Shown piece after piece: positions 37,989 to 49,221 of a stretch of DNA of 64,000 bases. Numbering within the stretch: the stretch's first letter is position 1; each line of letters begins with the position of its first letter. Both the position numbers and the translations under genes were made by a program. The notes beneath the pieces were generated by a model. It worked only from the letters and a program-made list of their open reading frames with translations, did not search any database and was not told the DNA's origin. Source of the stretch: Buchnera aphidicola (Periphyllus acericola) (GTDB lineage: Bacteria; Pseudomonadota; Gammaproteobacteria; Enterobacterales; Enterobacteriaceae); contig NZ_OZ026466.1 in the NCBI RefSeq assembly GCF_964019855.1, positions 62,001 through 126,000 on the forward strand, written 5' to 3'.

Positions 37989-40073
37989 TTATTTTTTAAT
38001 ATCTTTCATGCTTAGTCTCAATCTTTTTTGTCGATCCATATCTAATACTTTAACTGTAACAGATTGATTTAATTCAAGATAATCCGAAACTTTTTCAATA
38101 TGCTTATTAGAAATTTGTGAAATATGTACTAAACCTTCTTTTCCTATTCCTATTGAAACAAAAGCACCAAAATCAACAATTCTTGTAACTTTTCCAATAT
38201 ATATTTTTCCAATTTCAATATCAGCTGTAATTTCTTGAATTCTATGAATAGCATTTAAAGCTTTTTCTTCCATTATAGCCGAAATTTTTACAGTACCATT
38301 ATCTTCTATTTCAATAGTAGTTCCTGTTTCTTCAGTTAACATACGAATAACAGAACCTCCTTTTCCTATCACATCTTTTATCTTTTCAGGATTTATTTTA
38401 ATAACATGAACTCTAGGAGCAAATTTTGATATTTCTTTATTAGGAGTATTGATAGTCTTAGACATTTTTATTAAAATTTTATTAATTGCAATCTTTGCTT
38501 TTTTTAAAGATAATTTAATAATTTCATGAGTAATACCTTCAATTTTCATATCCATTTGTAATGCAGTAATTCCTATTCTACTTCCAGATACTTTAAAATC
38601 CATATCTCCAAAATGATCTTCATCTCCTAAAATATCTGTTAAAATTACATATTTTTCTTTATTTTTTATTAATCCCATAGCAATTCCAGCAATTGGTTCT
38701 TTTATTGGAACACCTGCATCCATTAAAGCTAATGATGCTCCACAAACTGAAGCCATAGAAGAAGAACCATTAGATTCTGTAATTTCTGAAACAATACGAA
38801 TTGTATAAGGAAAAATATTAATAGAAGGCATAACAGCTAAAATACTTTTTTTTGCTAATCTTCCATGTCCAACTTCTCTTCTTTTAGGAGAATTAATCAT
38901 ACCTATTTCTCCAACAGAATATGGAGGAAAATTATAATGAAATAAAAAACTATCTGTTTTATCACCTAATAATTCATCTAAATTTTGAGCATCTCTAGAA
39001 GTTCCTAAAGTAACAGAAACTAAAGATTGAGTTTCTCCTCTTGTAAATAATGCTGAACCATGTGTTCTATACAAAATTCCAGTTTTAATATCTATTTTTC
39101 GAATTTCATCTTGATTTCTACCATCAATTCTAAAATTGTTCTTTAAAATATTATTTCTTACAATTTTTTTTTCAATTTCTGAAAAAATTTTATTTATTTC
39201 TAACAAATTTAAATTTGAATCTTTTAATAATAAATCATTAATAATAGAATCTTTATATAATTGTAATTTTTTTATACGTTTTTTTTTATTAGAAATTAAA
39301 TAAATTTTTTTAATAAAATCTTTTGAAATCTTATAAACATCTTTATAAAATTTTTCATTTATATATAAAAAATTTGTATTCCATATTTTTTTTTTAATTG
39401 AAAATAACAAATTTTTCATATTTTTAATTAATTTTTTTTGTTTTTTAAAACCATATAAAATTGCATTAAATATAATATTTTCATGTAATTGATTTGATTC
39501 AGATTCTATCATGAGAATATGTTTATCTGTTCCAGAAACAATTAAATCTAATTGACTTAACTTCATATCATCTGTACTAGGATTTAAAACATATTTATTA
39601 TTAATATAACCAACACGAGCTGCACCAATCATATCTTTTACTGGTATTCCTGAAATATATAATGCTGCAGAAACTCCAATCATTGATACAATATCAGGAT
39701 TAATTTTTGGATTTAATGAAACCACTGTAGCAATCACTTGAACTTCATTAAAAAAATCTTTTGGAAATAAAGGACGAATCGGTCGATCTATCAATCTTCC
39801 TATTAAAATTTCATTTTCACTAGGACGACCTTCTCTTCTAAAAAATCCCCCAGGTATTCTTCCTGCAGCATAAGTTCTTTCTTGATAATTCACAGTTAAA
39901 GGTAAAAAATTTTTTTCTGTTTGTAAATTCTTTTGACCAACTACTGTAACAAGAACTGAAGTATCATCTATACTTACCATTATTGAAGATGTTGCTTGTC
40001 TTGCAATCAATCCAGTTTCTAAAATAACTGTGTGACAACCATATTTAAATTTAAATACAATCGGATTAAGCAA
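37989..40073 (-). CDS. pnp: Polynucleotide phosphorylase
   Basis: 3'-5' exoribonuclease and RNA-tailing enzyme. 694 residues from the chosen start (E. coli 711). Two RNase PH domains ([56 protein letters not shown]), a KH domain ([20 protein letters not shown]) and an S1 domain ([16 protein letters not shown]). The start is a TTG at 40073 giving MLNPIVFKF, colinear with E. coli MLNPIVRKF, with AAGGA 8 nt upstream; the upstream ATG at 40112 would add 13 hydrophobic residues with no counterpart. The acidic C-terminal tail of E. coli is absent, as is most of the degradosome platform on RNase E. Confidence 0.97.
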   Translation of the reverse strand: MLNPIVFKFKYGCHTVILETGLIARQATSSIMVSIDDTSVLVTVVGQKNLQTEKNFLPLTVNYQERTYAAGRIPGGFFRREGRPSENEILIGRLIDRPIRPLFPKDFFNEVQVIATVVSLNPKINPDIVSMIGVSAALYISGIPVKDMIGAARVGYINNKYVLNPSTDDMKLSQLDLIVSGTDKHILMIESESNQLHENIIFNAILYGFKKQKKLIKNMKNLLFSIKKKIWNTNFLYINEKFYKDVYKISKDFIKKIYLISNKKKRIKKLQLYKDSIINDLLLKDSNLNLLEINKIFSEIEKKIVRNNILKNNFRIDGRNQDEIRKIDIKTGILYRTHGSALFTRGETQSLVSVTLGTSRDAQNLDELLGDKTDSFLFHYNFPPYSVGEIGMINSPKRREVGHGRLAKKSILAVMPSINIFPYTIRIVSEITESNGSSSMASVCGASLALMDAGVPIKEPIAGIAMGLIKNKEKYVILTDILGDEDHFGDMDFKVSGSRIGITALQMDMKIEGITHEIIKLSLKKAKIAINKILIKMSKTINTPNKEISKFAPRVHVIKINPEKIKDVIGKGGSVIRMLTEETGTTIEIEDNGTVKISAIMEEKALNAIHRIQEITADIEIGKIYIGKVTRIVDFGAFVSIGIGKEGLVHISQISNKHIEKVSDYLELNQSVTVKVLDMDRQKRLRLSMKDIKK

Positions 40074-40171
40074 AATAAATATCCTTAAAGAAAAAATAAT
40101 AAATAAAAACATCTATTGAAAAAATTTTAAACTTTAAAAATAAAATTTTCAAAAATACAAATTTTTTAATT

Positions 40172-40192
40172 AAAAAAGGGCTAAAGCCCCTT
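40172..40192 (-). terminator. Terminator between rpsO and pnp
   Basis: On the minus strand GGGGC-TTTA-GCCC followed by TTTTTT: a classical intrinsic terminator 60 bp after the rpsO stop and before pnp. E. coli has the rpsO t1 terminator at the same place, with pnp expressed by readthrough plus an internal promoter. It is one of the most GC-rich islands in the region. Confidence 0.8.
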
Positions 40193-40251
40193 CAAATACT
40201 TTTTAATATATTTTTTTAAATATATCTTATAAATTTTATTTATTATTTGTA

Positions 40252-40521
40252 TTACCTACGAATTTTTAAATTTTTAATAATAAAATTGTATTTTAAAATA
40301 GATTTTTTTTTTAAATAGTCTAATAATTTTCTACGTTTTGATACCATTTTTAATAATCCTCTTCTACTTGCATAATCTTTTTTATTTTTAAAAAAATGTT
40401 CTTGTAAATAATTAATTTTACTAGTTAAAAGAGCAATTTGAACTTCAGAATTTCCGCTATCTTGATTATTTTTCCCATATTTAGAAATGATATCTTTTTT
40501 ATTTGAAATATTTATAATCAT
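40252..40521 (-). CDS. rpsO: 30S ribosomal protein S15
   Basis: 89 residues, the E. coli length. Binds 16S rRNA h20-h22. Contains NSGNSEVQIALLTSKI-like segment (NQDSGNSEVQIALL), DYASRRGLLKMVSKRRKLLDYLKK. It lies between truB and pnp as in E. coli. Confidence 0.97.
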   Translation of the reverse strand: MIINISNKKDIISKYGKNNQDSGNSEVQIALLTSKINYLQEHFFKNKKDYASRRGLLKMVSKRRKLLDYLKKKSILKYNFIIKNLKIRR

Positions 40522-40588
40522 TTTATCCCTTATAAATAAAGTTTTTTAAATAATTTTTTTAAAATTTTTTACAACATAAAATTATTTT

Positions 40589-41527
40589 TTATGTATTATA
40601 ATTTATTAATTTATGAGGAAATAAATATTTTTTTTTATTTAATTTTCCTATACCAACAAATTTTTTATCTTTAGTTAAAATACATATTAAACAAGATTTT
40701 AATTTAGTGATCAATTTTATTGCACGCCCATTTTTAATAAAAAATAAATTATTTGTAGATAAACAAATTTTTGGAAAAGATGAAAATATAGAAACAATTG
40801 GAATTAAAAATTTTTCTATTTTTTTTTTAAATAATACAAAATTATTTTTTTTATATTTATTCTTAAAATAATTTAGTTGATCTATAGTAATAGATAAATT
40901 ACTAGAATATGAAAAAACTTTAGTTCGTCTTAAAAAGACTACATGAGCTCCACATTTTAAAAGTTTTCCTAAATTTTCAATAATTGAACGAATATAAGTA
41001 CCAGAAGAACATAAAATTTCTAATTCAATAATATTTTTATATCTATATAAACTAATTAATTTATAAACTTTAACTAATCTACTTCTTATTGGAACTTTAA
41101 TACCTTTTCTTGCATATTTATATAATGGTATTCCTTTATATTTTATTGCAGAATACATAGGAGGAATTTGAATAATTTCTCCTTTTAATTTTTCTAAAGA
41201 TTTATTATATTCTATAGAATTAAACTCTATATTAAAAAAATTTAATATTTTACCGTTTGAATCACCAGTAGAAGTTTCTTCTCCTAATTTTGCAATTACT
41301 CTATATTTTTTATCAGATTTTAATAAATATTTAGAAAATTTTGTTGCTTCACCAAAACAAATTGGTAAAATTCCTGTTGCTAAAGGATCTAAAGATCCTG
41401 TATGACCTGCTTTCATTGCTGAAAAAATTTTTTTAGTTATTTGTAATGCCTGATTTGAAGAAATTCCAGTAGGTTTATCTAATAAAAAAATTCCATTAAT
41501 CTTTCTTGCTTTAGTAAAAATATTCAT
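40589..41527 (-). CDS. truB: tRNA pseudouridine-55 synthase TruB
   Basis: Forms pseudouridine in the T-loop of tRNAs. 312 residues from ATG 41527 (E. coli 314). KINGIFLLDKPTGISSN start, catalytic aspartate in AGHTGSLDPLATGILPICFGEATKF near residue 45, and YSAIKYKGIPLYKYAR. The C-terminal PUA-like region is diverged. I use ATG 41527 rather than a TTG three codons upstream because GAGG lies just before it. Confidence 0.95.
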   Translation of the reverse strand: MNIFTKARKINGIFLLDKPTGISSNQALQITKKIFSAMKAGHTGSLDPLATGILPICFGEATKFSKYLLKSDKKYRVIAKLGEETSTGDSNGKILNFFNIEFNSIEYNKSLEKLKGEIIQIPPMYSAIKYKGIPLYKYARKGIKVPIRSRLVKVYKLISLYRYKNIIELEILCSSGTYIRSIIENLGKLLKCGAHVVFLRRTKVFSYSSNLSITIDQLNYFKNKYKKNNFVLFKKKIEKFLIPIVSIFSSFPKICLSTNNLFFIKNGRAIKLITKLKSCLICILTKDKKFVGIGKLNKKKYLFPHKLINYNT

Positions 41528-41551
41528 ATACCTCAATAAGAAAAAATATTA

Positions 41552-41899
41552 TTATAAATTTTTTAATAAATTAGAAATTTTTTCTCCTTCTGTTAAAGAA
41601 AAGTCATGAACAAAAATTAATTTTGGAACAGTTCTTAAAGTTAATTTTTTACTTAGTAAAAATCTAATATAAGACGAAGATTTATTTAAAATATTTAAAG
41701 ATAAAACATTATTAAAACTTGTTTTTTTATTAAAATAAATATAAATTTTTGCAAAAGAATAATCTGGAGAAACTTTTACATCTAAAACAGTAGAAAATTT
41801 ATTAAAATTTGGATTATGAATTGATTTTTGTAAAATATAAGATACTTCTTTTTGAATTTCTTTAGATATTCTAACTAATCTATAAATATTTTTATACAC
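41552..41899 (-). CDS. rbfA: Ribosome-binding factor A
   Basis: Small-subunit maturation factor acting on the 16S rRNA 5' end. 115 residues (E. coli 133). KH-type fold: RLVRISKEIQKEVSYILQ, VSPDYSFAKIYIYF, LTLRTVPKLIFVHDFSLTEGEKI. The last 18 or so residues of E. coli are missing, as often in small genomes. 45 bp after infB. Confidence 0.93.
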   Translation of the reverse strand: MYKNIYRLVRISKEIQKEVSYILQKSIHNPNFNKFSTVLDVKVSPDYSFAKIYIYFNKKTSFNNVLSLNILNKSSSYIRFLLSKKLTLRTVPKLIFVHDFSLTEGEKISNLLKNL

Positions 41900-41944
41900 A
41901 ATATTTTATCCAATATATTTTTATTTTTTAATAAAATAAATTTT

Positions 41945-44098
41945 TTATTTTCTTTTTATTTCAATAACTTTATAAACTTCAATTATATCATTAACACGAA
42001 TATCGTTATAGTTCTTTATTCCAACTCCACATTCTATACCATTTCTTACCTTTTTTACATCTTCTTTAAATCGTCTAATAGATTCCAATTCTCCTTCATA
42101 CACAACAATATCATTCCTTAAAATTTTAATTGGACTATTTCTTTTAATATATCCTTCAGTAACCATACATCCTGCAATAAATCCAAATTTAACAGATTTA
42201 AAAATACTTCTCACAGAAACTAAACCAATAATTTTTTGTTTATACTTTGGAGATAACATTCCATAAATTGAAGATTTAATCTCATCAATTAATGTATATA
42301 TAACAGAATAATATCTCAAATCTATATTTTCTTTTTCAATAATTTTTTTTGCTGAAATATCTGCTCGAACATTAAATCCAATAATAATTGCATTAGAAGA
42401 ATGAGCTAAAGAAGCATCTGTTTCGTTAATACTTCCAACACCTAAACTTAAAATATTTAAATTAACTTCATTATGTGATAATTTATTAATAGATGATTCA
42501 ATTGCTTCTAAAGATCCCTTAGAATTTGATTTTAAAATAATATTTAATTCTGAGACATTCTTCTTATTAATTTCTTGAAATAAATTTTCTAAACTAATTT
42601 TTTTTTTTTTAGAAAAAATTTTTCTTTGTTGTTTATTTTTTCTATATAAAGAAACTTCTTTTGCTTGTTTTTCATTACGAACAACAGTTAAAATATCTCC
42701 TGATAAAGGTAAACCAGATAAACCTAAAATTTCAACTGGAATTGATGGAGTAATTTTTTTTAAATTGTTTTTATTTTCATCAATAATAGATCGTATTTTT
42801 CCATATTCTAATCCGCATAAAACAACATCACCCTTTTTTAATTCACCTTCTTTGACTATAACAGTTGAAACAGGACCTTTCCCTTTATCTAAAAAAGATT
42901 CTAAAACTACACCAGTAGCCATACCTTTATAAGGAACAGATAAGTCTAAAATTTCTGATTGTAATAAAATATTTTTTAATAAATTATTTATTCCTTTTTT
43001 TAATTTAACAGAAATATTTACAAAAATATGTTCTCCGCCTAATTCTTCAGATAATATATTATATTTCATTAATTCGTTTTTAATTTTATTAATATTTATA
43101 TTATTTTTATCAATTTTATTTATTGCTATAATAATTGGAACTTTTACAGATTGTGCATGTTTAATTGCTTCTATAGTTTGAGGCATTACCCCATCATCTG
43201 CAGCTATTATTAAAACTATAATATCTGTTATCTGAGCACCGTTTTCTCGCATTTTTGTAAATGCAGAATGTCCAGGAGTATCAAGAAAAGTAATTTTTTT
43301 ATCTTTTAAAATAACATGATATGCTCCTAAACTTTGAGTTATACCTCCATCTTCTTTAAAAACAAGAGAAGTTTTTTTAATACAATCTAATAAAGATGTT
43401 TTTCCGTGATCAACATGACCCATAATAGTTACTATTGGAGGTCTAACATGTTTTATATTATTTTTTATTAAGTCTCTATCAATCAATATTTTTTTTTCTA
43501 ATTCATTTTTATAAATTACTTTAACTTTAAATCCCATTTCTTCAGAAATTAACTGTGCAGAATCTAAATCTAAAATTTGATTTTTTGATAAATTCATTCC
43601 AGATTCAGACATTTTTTTTATAACTTGTGAATTTTTAATTCCCATTTTATTAGATAATTCAAATACAGTTATATCTTCTATAATTTGTATAATTTTTTTA
43701 ATATTTTTTTTAGGTTTATTAAAACCTTGTTTTAGAAAATTTTTATTTTTATTATTTAAATTATATAAATTTTTTTTATTTTTTTTTAACTTAAAAAAAT
43801 TAATTTTTTTTTTTACATTTAACATATTTTTTTTAGAAATATTTTTAACATTCTTTTTAAATTTTTTTGAATTTTTTATTTTTAAAATAGATAAAAAATT
43901 TTTTTTATTTGTTATATCGTTTTTCTTTTTAAATTTTATATTTCTTTTATTATCTTTATTTGTTTTATTTAATTCATTTGAACGATATAAATTATTATTT
44001 TTTTTTTGTTTTAAATTTTTTTTTAAAAAAGATTGTTCTTTTTTTTTTTTTAAATGAATAAACTTTTTTTTTTCTTTGTTCAAATCATTTTTTCTCAT
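41945..44098 (-). CDS. infB: Translation initiation factor IF-2
   Basis: GTPase that places fMet-tRNA on the 30S subunit. 717 residues (E. coli 890), shortened in the variable N-terminal part, which here is almost all Lys/Asn/Phe (residues 1-140). G motifs: GHVDHGKTSLLD (G1), DTPGHSAF (G3), NKID (G4). The C-terminal fMet-tRNA-binding domain has VRSIFKSVKFGFIAGCMVTEGYIKR. The order nusA-infB-rbfA-truB matches E. coli. Confidence 0.97.
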   Translation of the reverse strand: MRKNDLNKEKKKFIHLKKKKEQSFLKKNLKQKKNNNLYRSNELNKTNKDNKRNIKFKKKNDITNKKNFLSILKIKNSKKFKKNVKNISKKNMLNVKKKINFFKLKKNKKNLYNLNNKNKNFLKQGFNKPKKNIKKIIQIIEDITVFELSNKMGIKNSQVIKKMSESGMNLSKNQILDLDSAQLISEEMGFKVKVIYKNELEKKILIDRDLIKNNIKHVRPPIVTIMGHVDHGKTSLLDCIKKTSLVFKEDGGITQSLGAYHVILKDKKITFLDTPGHSAFTKMRENGAQITDIIVLIIAADDGVMPQTIEAIKHAQSVKVPIIIAINKIDKNNININKIKNELMKYNILSEELGGEHIFVNISVKLKKGINNLLKNILLQSEILDLSVPYKGMATGVVLESFLDKGKGPVSTVIVKEGELKKGDVVLCGLEYGKIRSIIDENKNNLKKITPSIPVEILGLSGLPLSGDILTVVRNEKQAKEVSLYRKNKQQRKIFSKKKKISLENLFQEINKKNVSELNIILKSNSKGSLEAIESSINKLSHNEVNLNILSLGVGSINETDASLAHSSNAIIIGFNVRADISAKKIIEKENIDLRYYSVIYTLIDEIKSSIYGMLSPKYKQKIIGLVSVRSIFKSVKFGFIAGCMVTEGYIKRNSPIKILRNDIVVYEGELESIRRFKEDVKKVRNGIECGVGIKNYNDIRVNDIIEVYKVIEIKRK

Positions 44099-44246
44099 TT
44101 TTTCTCTTATTTTTTATTTTAAAGATGAAAAGGATATTTTTTAAAAATAAATTAATTATACAAAAAAATTTATAAAATTTTTTGTATAATTTGAAATATA
44201 TTTTTGTTTTATAATATATTTATTTTACATGTATTTTTTTTTAATT

Positions 44247-44280
<34 letters not shown>

Positions 44281-44337
44281 AAAAATAAAAAAAAAATGAA
44301 TAATAATAAAAAAAATAAATAGATAAATTTATTAAAA

Positions 44338-45822
44338 TTATTTTTTTTTAAACCAACATATATTTCTTGCAGACATTATTAATTTTCCAATTAATTTTTT
44401 TTCAAAAAATTTAATATCTATTAAATCATCAAGACTTTGATTAGACAATTCTTCTAAAGTAAAAATTTTTTTTTTAAATAATTCTAATGCAAGAATATCA
44501 TTCATTCCTTTTAAGTTTAATAGACTTTTATTTAAAAAAATTTTATTTTTAGATTTTTTATTTTTTAATAAAAATTTAGAACGATATTTTCCAATATTTT
44601 TTTTTATTTTTTTAAGTAAGTTTTCTTTATAATTTAATATTTTTAAAAATTTTTTATCTGAAATAAAAAATAATTCTTTAATAGAAGTAATATTATTTTT
44701 ATAAAAAATTTTAAATATTTTTTTATTAATCTTAAAGTACTTATTAAATAATTTATAAACATCTTTTTTTTCTTTATTTTTTTTTTTTTTTAATTCTTCT
44801 ACAGTCATTACGTTAAGCTCCCATTTACTTAAAATTGATGCAAGTTTAACATTTTGACCATTTCTTCCAATTGCTTGTGCAAGATTTTTTAAATCTACTG
44901 TAATATCTATAAATTTTTTTTTTTTATTTATTATAATTGATAAAACTTCAGCAGGCGCCATAGAATTAATTACTAATTGAGAAAGATTTTTATTCCATAA
45001 AACAATATCAATTCTTTCTCCAAATAATTCATTAGAAACAGCTTGTACTCTAGAACCTCTTATACCAACACATGCTCCAACTGGATCAATTTTTTTATCA
45101 TTAGTTTTAACAGCAATTTTTGATCGAGAACCAGGATCTCTTGCTACTTCTTTAATTTCAATCATTCCTTCATTAATTTCTGGAACTTCAATTTTAAATA
45201 ATTCTATTAACATTTCAGACCTAGTTCGACTTAAAAGTAATTGAGAATTATTTTTTTCAGATCGTATACAAAATAATATACTTTTAACACGATCTCCTAA
45301 CCTAAAATTTTCTCTCGGAAGCATTTCATCTTTTAATAAAATTCCTTCAGCTCTATCATCTAAATCTAAAATTATAAAATCTCTATTAATTTTTTTTACT
45401 ACTCCTATAACAATTTCTCCTTTTCTTTTTTTAAAATTTTTAATAATAATTTTTTTTTCTGCTTCTCTAACTTTTTGAATAATAACTTGTTTAGCAGTTT
45501 GCGTTGTAATTCGATCAAACATAACAGATTTTATTTTTTCTTCTATATAATCATTCAATTGTATATTTATATTGTCATATTGAGCAGCTTCTAAAGTAAT
45601 TTCTTTTGTTGGTTGTAAAACATTTTTTACAACTAACCATCTTCGATATGTTTTAAAACTACCATTTTTTTTATTAATAACGACTCGAACATTAACATCT
45701 TTTTTAATTTTTTTTTTTGTAGCACTACATAATGCTTTTTCAAGAGCTTTAAAAATAATTTTTTTTGAAATTGATTTTTCATTTGAAACAGATTCTATTA
45801 CTGTTAAAATATTATTTCTCAT
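44338..45822 (-). CDS. nusA: Transcription termination/antitermination protein NusA
   Basis: RNA polymerase-associated elongation factor. 494 residues (E. coli 495), including the C-terminal acidic-repeat region lacking in many bacteria. N-terminal polymerase-binding domain (ESVSNEKSISKKIIFKALEKAL), S1 domain, KH domains (DPVGACVGIRGSRVQAVSNEL; NLAQAIGRNGQNVKLAS), then two AR-type helix-hairpin-helix repeats ending ARNICWFKKK. E. coli rimP, upstream of nusA, is missing. Confidence 0.96.
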   Translation of the reverse strand: MRNNILTVIESVSNEKSISKKIIFKALEKALCSATKKKIKKDVNVRVVINKKNGSFKTYRRWLVVKNVLQPTKEITLEAAQYDNINIQLNDYIEEKIKSVMFDRITTQTAKQVIIQKVREAEKKIIIKNFKKRKGEIVIGVVKKINRDFIILDLDDRAEGILLKDEMLPRENFRLGDRVKSILFCIRSEKNNSQLLLSRTRSEMLIELFKIEVPEINEGMIEIKEVARDPGSRSKIAVKTNDKKIDPVGACVGIRGSRVQAVSNELFGERIDIVLWNKNLSQLVINSMAPAEVLSIIINKKKKFIDITVDLKNLAQAIGRNGQNVKLASILSKWELNVMTVEELKKKKNKEKKDVYKLFNKYFKINKKIFKIFYKNNITSIKELFFISDKKFLKILNYKENLLKKIKKNIGKYRSKFLLKNKKSKNKIFLNKSLLNLKGMNDILALELFKKKIFTLEELSNQSLDDLIDIKFFEKKLIGKLIMSARNICWFKKK

Positions 45823-45913
45823 CTTAAAATTCCTTAAAAATTTTATATTTTCTTATGTAAAAAATTAATTTTAAAAAAATAAACTAAAAAAAATTCATTT
45901 AATTAATTTAATA

Positions 45914-45939
45914 AAAAACCCCGACTAAACGGGGTTTTT
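45914..45939 (-). terminator. Intrinsic terminator upstream of nusA
   Basis: AAAAACCCCG (45914-45923) and CGGGGTTTTT (45930-45939), 10-bp stem with 6-nt loop and T-runs on both sides, so it works in either direction. It lies between tRNA-Leu(GAG) and nusA and would end the secG-tRNA unit. Confidence 0.88.
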
Positions 45940-46047
45940 GATTTAAACAAATATTGTATTATTTATATTTTAAAATAAAAAATTTTTATATATAAAATAA
46001 TTTATACATATAAAAAAAATAAAATTTTAAAGTATTTTAAAAAACAA

Positions 46048-46138
46048 TACCGAGAACGGGATTCGAACCCGTAAACCTTAAAATATATCAGGCACTACTA
46101 CCTCAAAGTAGCGTGTATACCATTTTCACCATCTCGGC
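46048..46138 (-). tRNA. tRNA-Leu (anticodon GAG)
   Basis: Acceptor GCCGAGA pairs with TCTCGGT; anticodon stem CTACT/AGTAG around TTGAGGT gives GAG; T-arm ACGGG-TTCGAAT-CCCGT. Long variable arm, 91 nt in total. The base after the discriminator A is not CCA (TTG). It sits after secG as leuU does in E. coli. Confidence 0.95.
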
Positions 46139-46180
46139 TATTAAAAAAATAAAAGATTTAAGAAAATTAAAAAAAATATT

Positions 46181-46420
46181 TTAAATCGTTTCTAAAATAC
46201 AATTATTTATATTACATTGTAAAATACTTAATATTAAAAAAAAACATGCACAAAAAATAGTTAATTTATTTAAAAATTCATTTTTTGTTGAAATATTGAA
46301 TAAATTTTTATTAATACTAATCATTCCAATATTTGTTGAACCTTGACTTTTTTGTAATAAAATTAAAAAAATTAACATTAATGAAACAAATAAATATATT
46401 ACTAAAAAAAATACTCTCAC
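46181..46420 (-). CDS. secG: Protein translocase subunit SecG
   Basis: Small inner-membrane protein of SecYEG. 79 residues (E. coli 110). Two transmembrane helices (about 4-22 and 52-70) flank the conserved cytoplasmic loop LLQKSQGSTNIGM. The C-terminal tail of E. coli is absent. folP and glmM, which lie between ftsH and secG in E. coli, are missing. Confidence 0.9.
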   Translation of the reverse strand: MRVFFLVIYLFVSLMLIFLILLQKSQGSTNIGMISINKNLFNISTKNEFLNKLTIFCACFFLILSILQCNINNCILETI

Positions 46421-46491
46421 TACGTCATTCCTATATTTTATTATATAATAATATTTATATTATGAAAAATAATAAATTTATTTAAAAATTC

Positions 46492-46514
46492 AAAAAAAAA
46501 AAAAAAAAAAAAAA
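46492..46514. repeat. Poly(A) tract of 23
   Basis: Run of 23 A in the secG-ftsH spacer, 72 bp upstream of the secG start. Confidence 0.85.
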
Positions 46515-46656
46515 TAGAATTTTATAAAATAATTATTATTTTAAAATATATAAATAAAATTTTTTTTCTATAAAAATTTTAAATTTTAATAAATATAAAA
46601 AGTTTTAAATTTTAAAAATAAAATATATTTATTTCAAAGAAATAATTTCAAAAATT

Positions 46657-48465
46657 TTATTTTTTTAAACGTTCAAATTTTCTATTTATTAAAGAATTAA
46701 TTTGATGATAATTTATTGTTTCATATTTCATTAATGCATCTTTCATAGAATGTAAAATATCTAAATTATTTTCTAGAATTTTTTTTGCTCTATTGTAGTT
46801 AAAATCAATAATTTTTTTTATTTCTTGATCAATAATTTCTTTTGTATAATTAGAAAAATTATAAATTTTTGATGTTGATTGTCCTAAATTAATTCCATCT
46901 TCTTCTTCAGAATATAATAAAGGACCTAATTTTTTAGAAAATCCCCATTTCATAACCATATTTTTTGCTAAATTTGTAGCAACTTTTATATCATTAGAAG
47001 CACCTGTTGAAATATAATCTTTTCCATAAATTATTTCTTCAGCAATTCTTCCTCCATATAAAGCAGAAATTTGACTCTCTATTTTTTTTTTATTTATACT
47101 TAAATGATCTATTTCTGGAAGAAAAAAAGTTAAACCTAAAGAATTTCCTCTAGGAATAATAGTAACTTTATGAACAGGATCATGTTCAGGAACAAATTTT
47201 CCAACAATAGCATGACCAGCTTCATGATATGCAGTACATTCTTTTTGTTTATCAGAAATAATCATTGATTTTCTTGCAGCACCCATCATTATTTTATCTT
47301 TTGCTTGTTCAAAATCATCCATGGTTACAGAAGAATGATTTTTTCGAACAGCAAAAAGAGCGGATTCATTAACTAAATTAAATAAATCTGCTCCAGAAAA
47401 ACCAGGAGTACCTCGAGCAATAATCATTGGATCAAAATTTTCAGATATAATAATTTTTTTTGTGTGAACTTTTAAAATTTGTTCTCTTCCTTTAATATCT
47501 GGTAAAGGAATAAATATTTGACGATCAAATCTACCAGGACGTAATAAAGCTGAATCTAAAACATCTGGACGATTTGTAGCTGCAATTAAAATCACACCTT
47601 TATTTTTATCAAATCCATCCATTTCAACTAATATTTGATTTAAAGTTTGTTCTCTTTCGTCATGACCTCCTCCTAAACCTGTTCCTCTTTTCCTACCTAC
47701 TGCATCTATTTCATCAATAAAAATTATACATGGAGATAATTTTCTCGCATTTTCAAAAAGATCTCTAACTCGAGACGCACCAACTCCTACAAACATTTCA
47801 ACAAAATCTGATCCAGAAATAATAAAAAAAGGAACATTAGCTTCTCCAGCTATTGCTTTAGCTAATAAAGTTTTTCCTGTACCAGGAGAACCAATCATTA
47901 ATAAACCTTTTGGAACATTTCCTCCTAACTTTTGAAATTTTTTTGGATTCTTTAAATAATGTACTATTTCTTGTAAATCTTCTTTAGCTTCATCACATCC
48001 TGCAACATCTGAAAAAGTAGTTTTAATTTCATCTTTTTTATAAATTCTTGCTTTACTTTTTCCAAAAGACATTGCTCCCTTTCCTCCTCCCATTTGAATT
48101 TGTCTCAATGAAAGAATCCAAGTTAATGCTAACATTATTATTGGAAACCAAGAAATAAATACAGACCATAAAAAACCTACTTCTGCAGGATATTTTCCTT
48201 CAATTTTAACATTTTTTGTTAAAAGATTATTTAATAACATTGAATCATGCATTGGAAGATAAGTGCAATATTGACTATTATCTTTCCTCATGACATAAAT
48301 TTCTTGTCCATCAATTATTACTGAACGTATTTTTTTTTTATTCACTTCAGACAAAAAATACGAATAATCCATTTTATAACGATTAAAATTGTTTGAATGA
48401 AAATTTTGCAATATAGACATAAATATCATTGCAAAAATTGACCAAAAAATTATTTTTTTTACCAT
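46657..48465 (-). CDS. ftsH: ATP-dependent zinc metalloprotease FtsH
   Basis: Membrane AAA+ protease. 602 residues from ATG 48465 (E. coli 644). Two transmembrane helices (about 5-22 and 98-118); Walker A GSPGTGKT, Walker [12 protein letters not shown], second region of homology [17 protein letters not shown], and protease HEAGH in [12 protein letters not shown]. The hydrophilic C-terminal tail is missing. An upstream TTG at 48474 is in frame but less likely. rlmE precedes it, as in E. coli. Confidence 0.97.
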   Translation of the reverse strand: MVKKIIFWSIFAMIFMSILQNFHSNNFNRYKMDYSYFLSEVNKKKIRSVIIDGQEIYVMRKDNSQYCTYLPMHDSMLLNNLLTKNVKIEGKYPAEVGFLWSVFISWFPIIMLALTWILSLRQIQMGGGKGAMSFGKSKARIYKKDEIKTTFSDVAGCDEAKEDLQEIVHYLKNPKKFQKLGGNVPKGLLMIGSPGTGKTLLAKAIAGEANVPFFIISGSDFVEMFVGVGASRVRDLFENARKLSPCIIFIDEIDAVGRKRGTGLGGGHDEREQTLNQILVEMDGFDKNKGVILIAATNRPDVLDSALLRPGRFDRQIFIPLPDIKGREQILKVHTKKIIISENFDPMIIARGTPGFSGADLFNLVNESALFAVRKNHSSVTMDDFEQAKDKIMMGAARKSMIISDKQKECTAYHEAGHAIVGKFVPEHDPVHKVTIIPRGNSLGLTFFLPEIDHLSINKKKIESQISALYGGRIAEEIIYGKDYISTGASNDIKVATNLAKNMVMKWGFSKKLGPLLYSEEEDGINLGQSTSKIYNFSNYTKEIIDQEIKKIIDFNYNRAKKILENNLDILHSMKDALMKYETINYHQINSLINRKFERLKK

Positions 48466-48514
48466 TTTTCTCAAGATTTAAATCCTCATTTAAAATTTAA
48501 TGATATTAAAAATA

Positions 48515-49144
48515 TCACTTATTAATCATTTTTATATTTTTTGCTATAACAAAAATTTCACGAGATTTTAACCTAGAGGCACTTGGTTTATAAATTTTTA
48601 CTACGAAAAAAATTTTTTTAATAGATCTAATATATATGTCATATCCTTCTCCTTGAAATAGTTTAGTAATAAAAAAACCGTTTTTAGATAAAATTTTTTT
48701 AGATAAATTTAAAGCAATTTTACTTAAATTTATTGATTCACAAACATCAATTAATGAATGTCCTGTAGTTTTTGGAGACAAATCAGACATTAATAAATCT
48801 ACTTTTTTTTTATTTAATAATTTTAATAGTAATAAATATGTTTCTTTTTTTTTAATATCTCCATGTATAAATTTAACTTTTTGAATTGGTTCCATATATT
48901 TTATATCACAAGCAATTAAAGTTCCATTTGATCCTATTTTTTTTATCACATATTGAGACCAACTTCCTGGTGATGAACCAAGATCAACAACTGTATAACC
49001 AATTTTAATAATATTAAATTTTCTATTTATTTGTTTAATTTTAAAAAAAGCTCTTGAACGAATTTTTTTTTTATGCGATTTTTTTACATAAAAATCTTTA
49101 AAATGATTCTTTAACCATAATTTAGAACTAGATTTTTTTTTCAT
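48515..49144 (-). CDS. rlmE: 23S rRNA 2'-O-methyltransferase RlmE
   Basis: Methylates U2552 of 23S rRNA in the peptidyl-transferase A-loop. 209 residues, the E. coli length. SAM motif VVDLGSSPGSWSQY near residue 50, LLMSDLSPKTTGH with a catalytic aspartate, and FFITKLFQGEGY with the catalytic lysine. The catalytic lysine near residue 38 (FKIKQINRKF) is present. Confidence 0.95.
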   Translation of the reverse strand: MKKKSSSKLWLKNHFKDFYVKKSHKKKIRSRAFFKIKQINRKFNIIKIGYTVVDLGSSPGSWSQYVIKKIGSNGTLIACDIKYMEPIQKVKFIHGDIKKKETYLLLLKLLNKKKVDLLMSDLSPKTTGHSLIDVCESINLSKIALNLSKKILSKNGFFITKLFQGEGYDIYIRSIKKIFFVVKIYKPSASRLKSREIFVIAKNIKMINK

Positions 49145-49221
49145 ATGTTTGTTAAAATATTAAAATAAAATTATTTTTTTTTAAACAATTATTTAAATAT
49201 GTTTCTTTTTAAAATTTTAAA

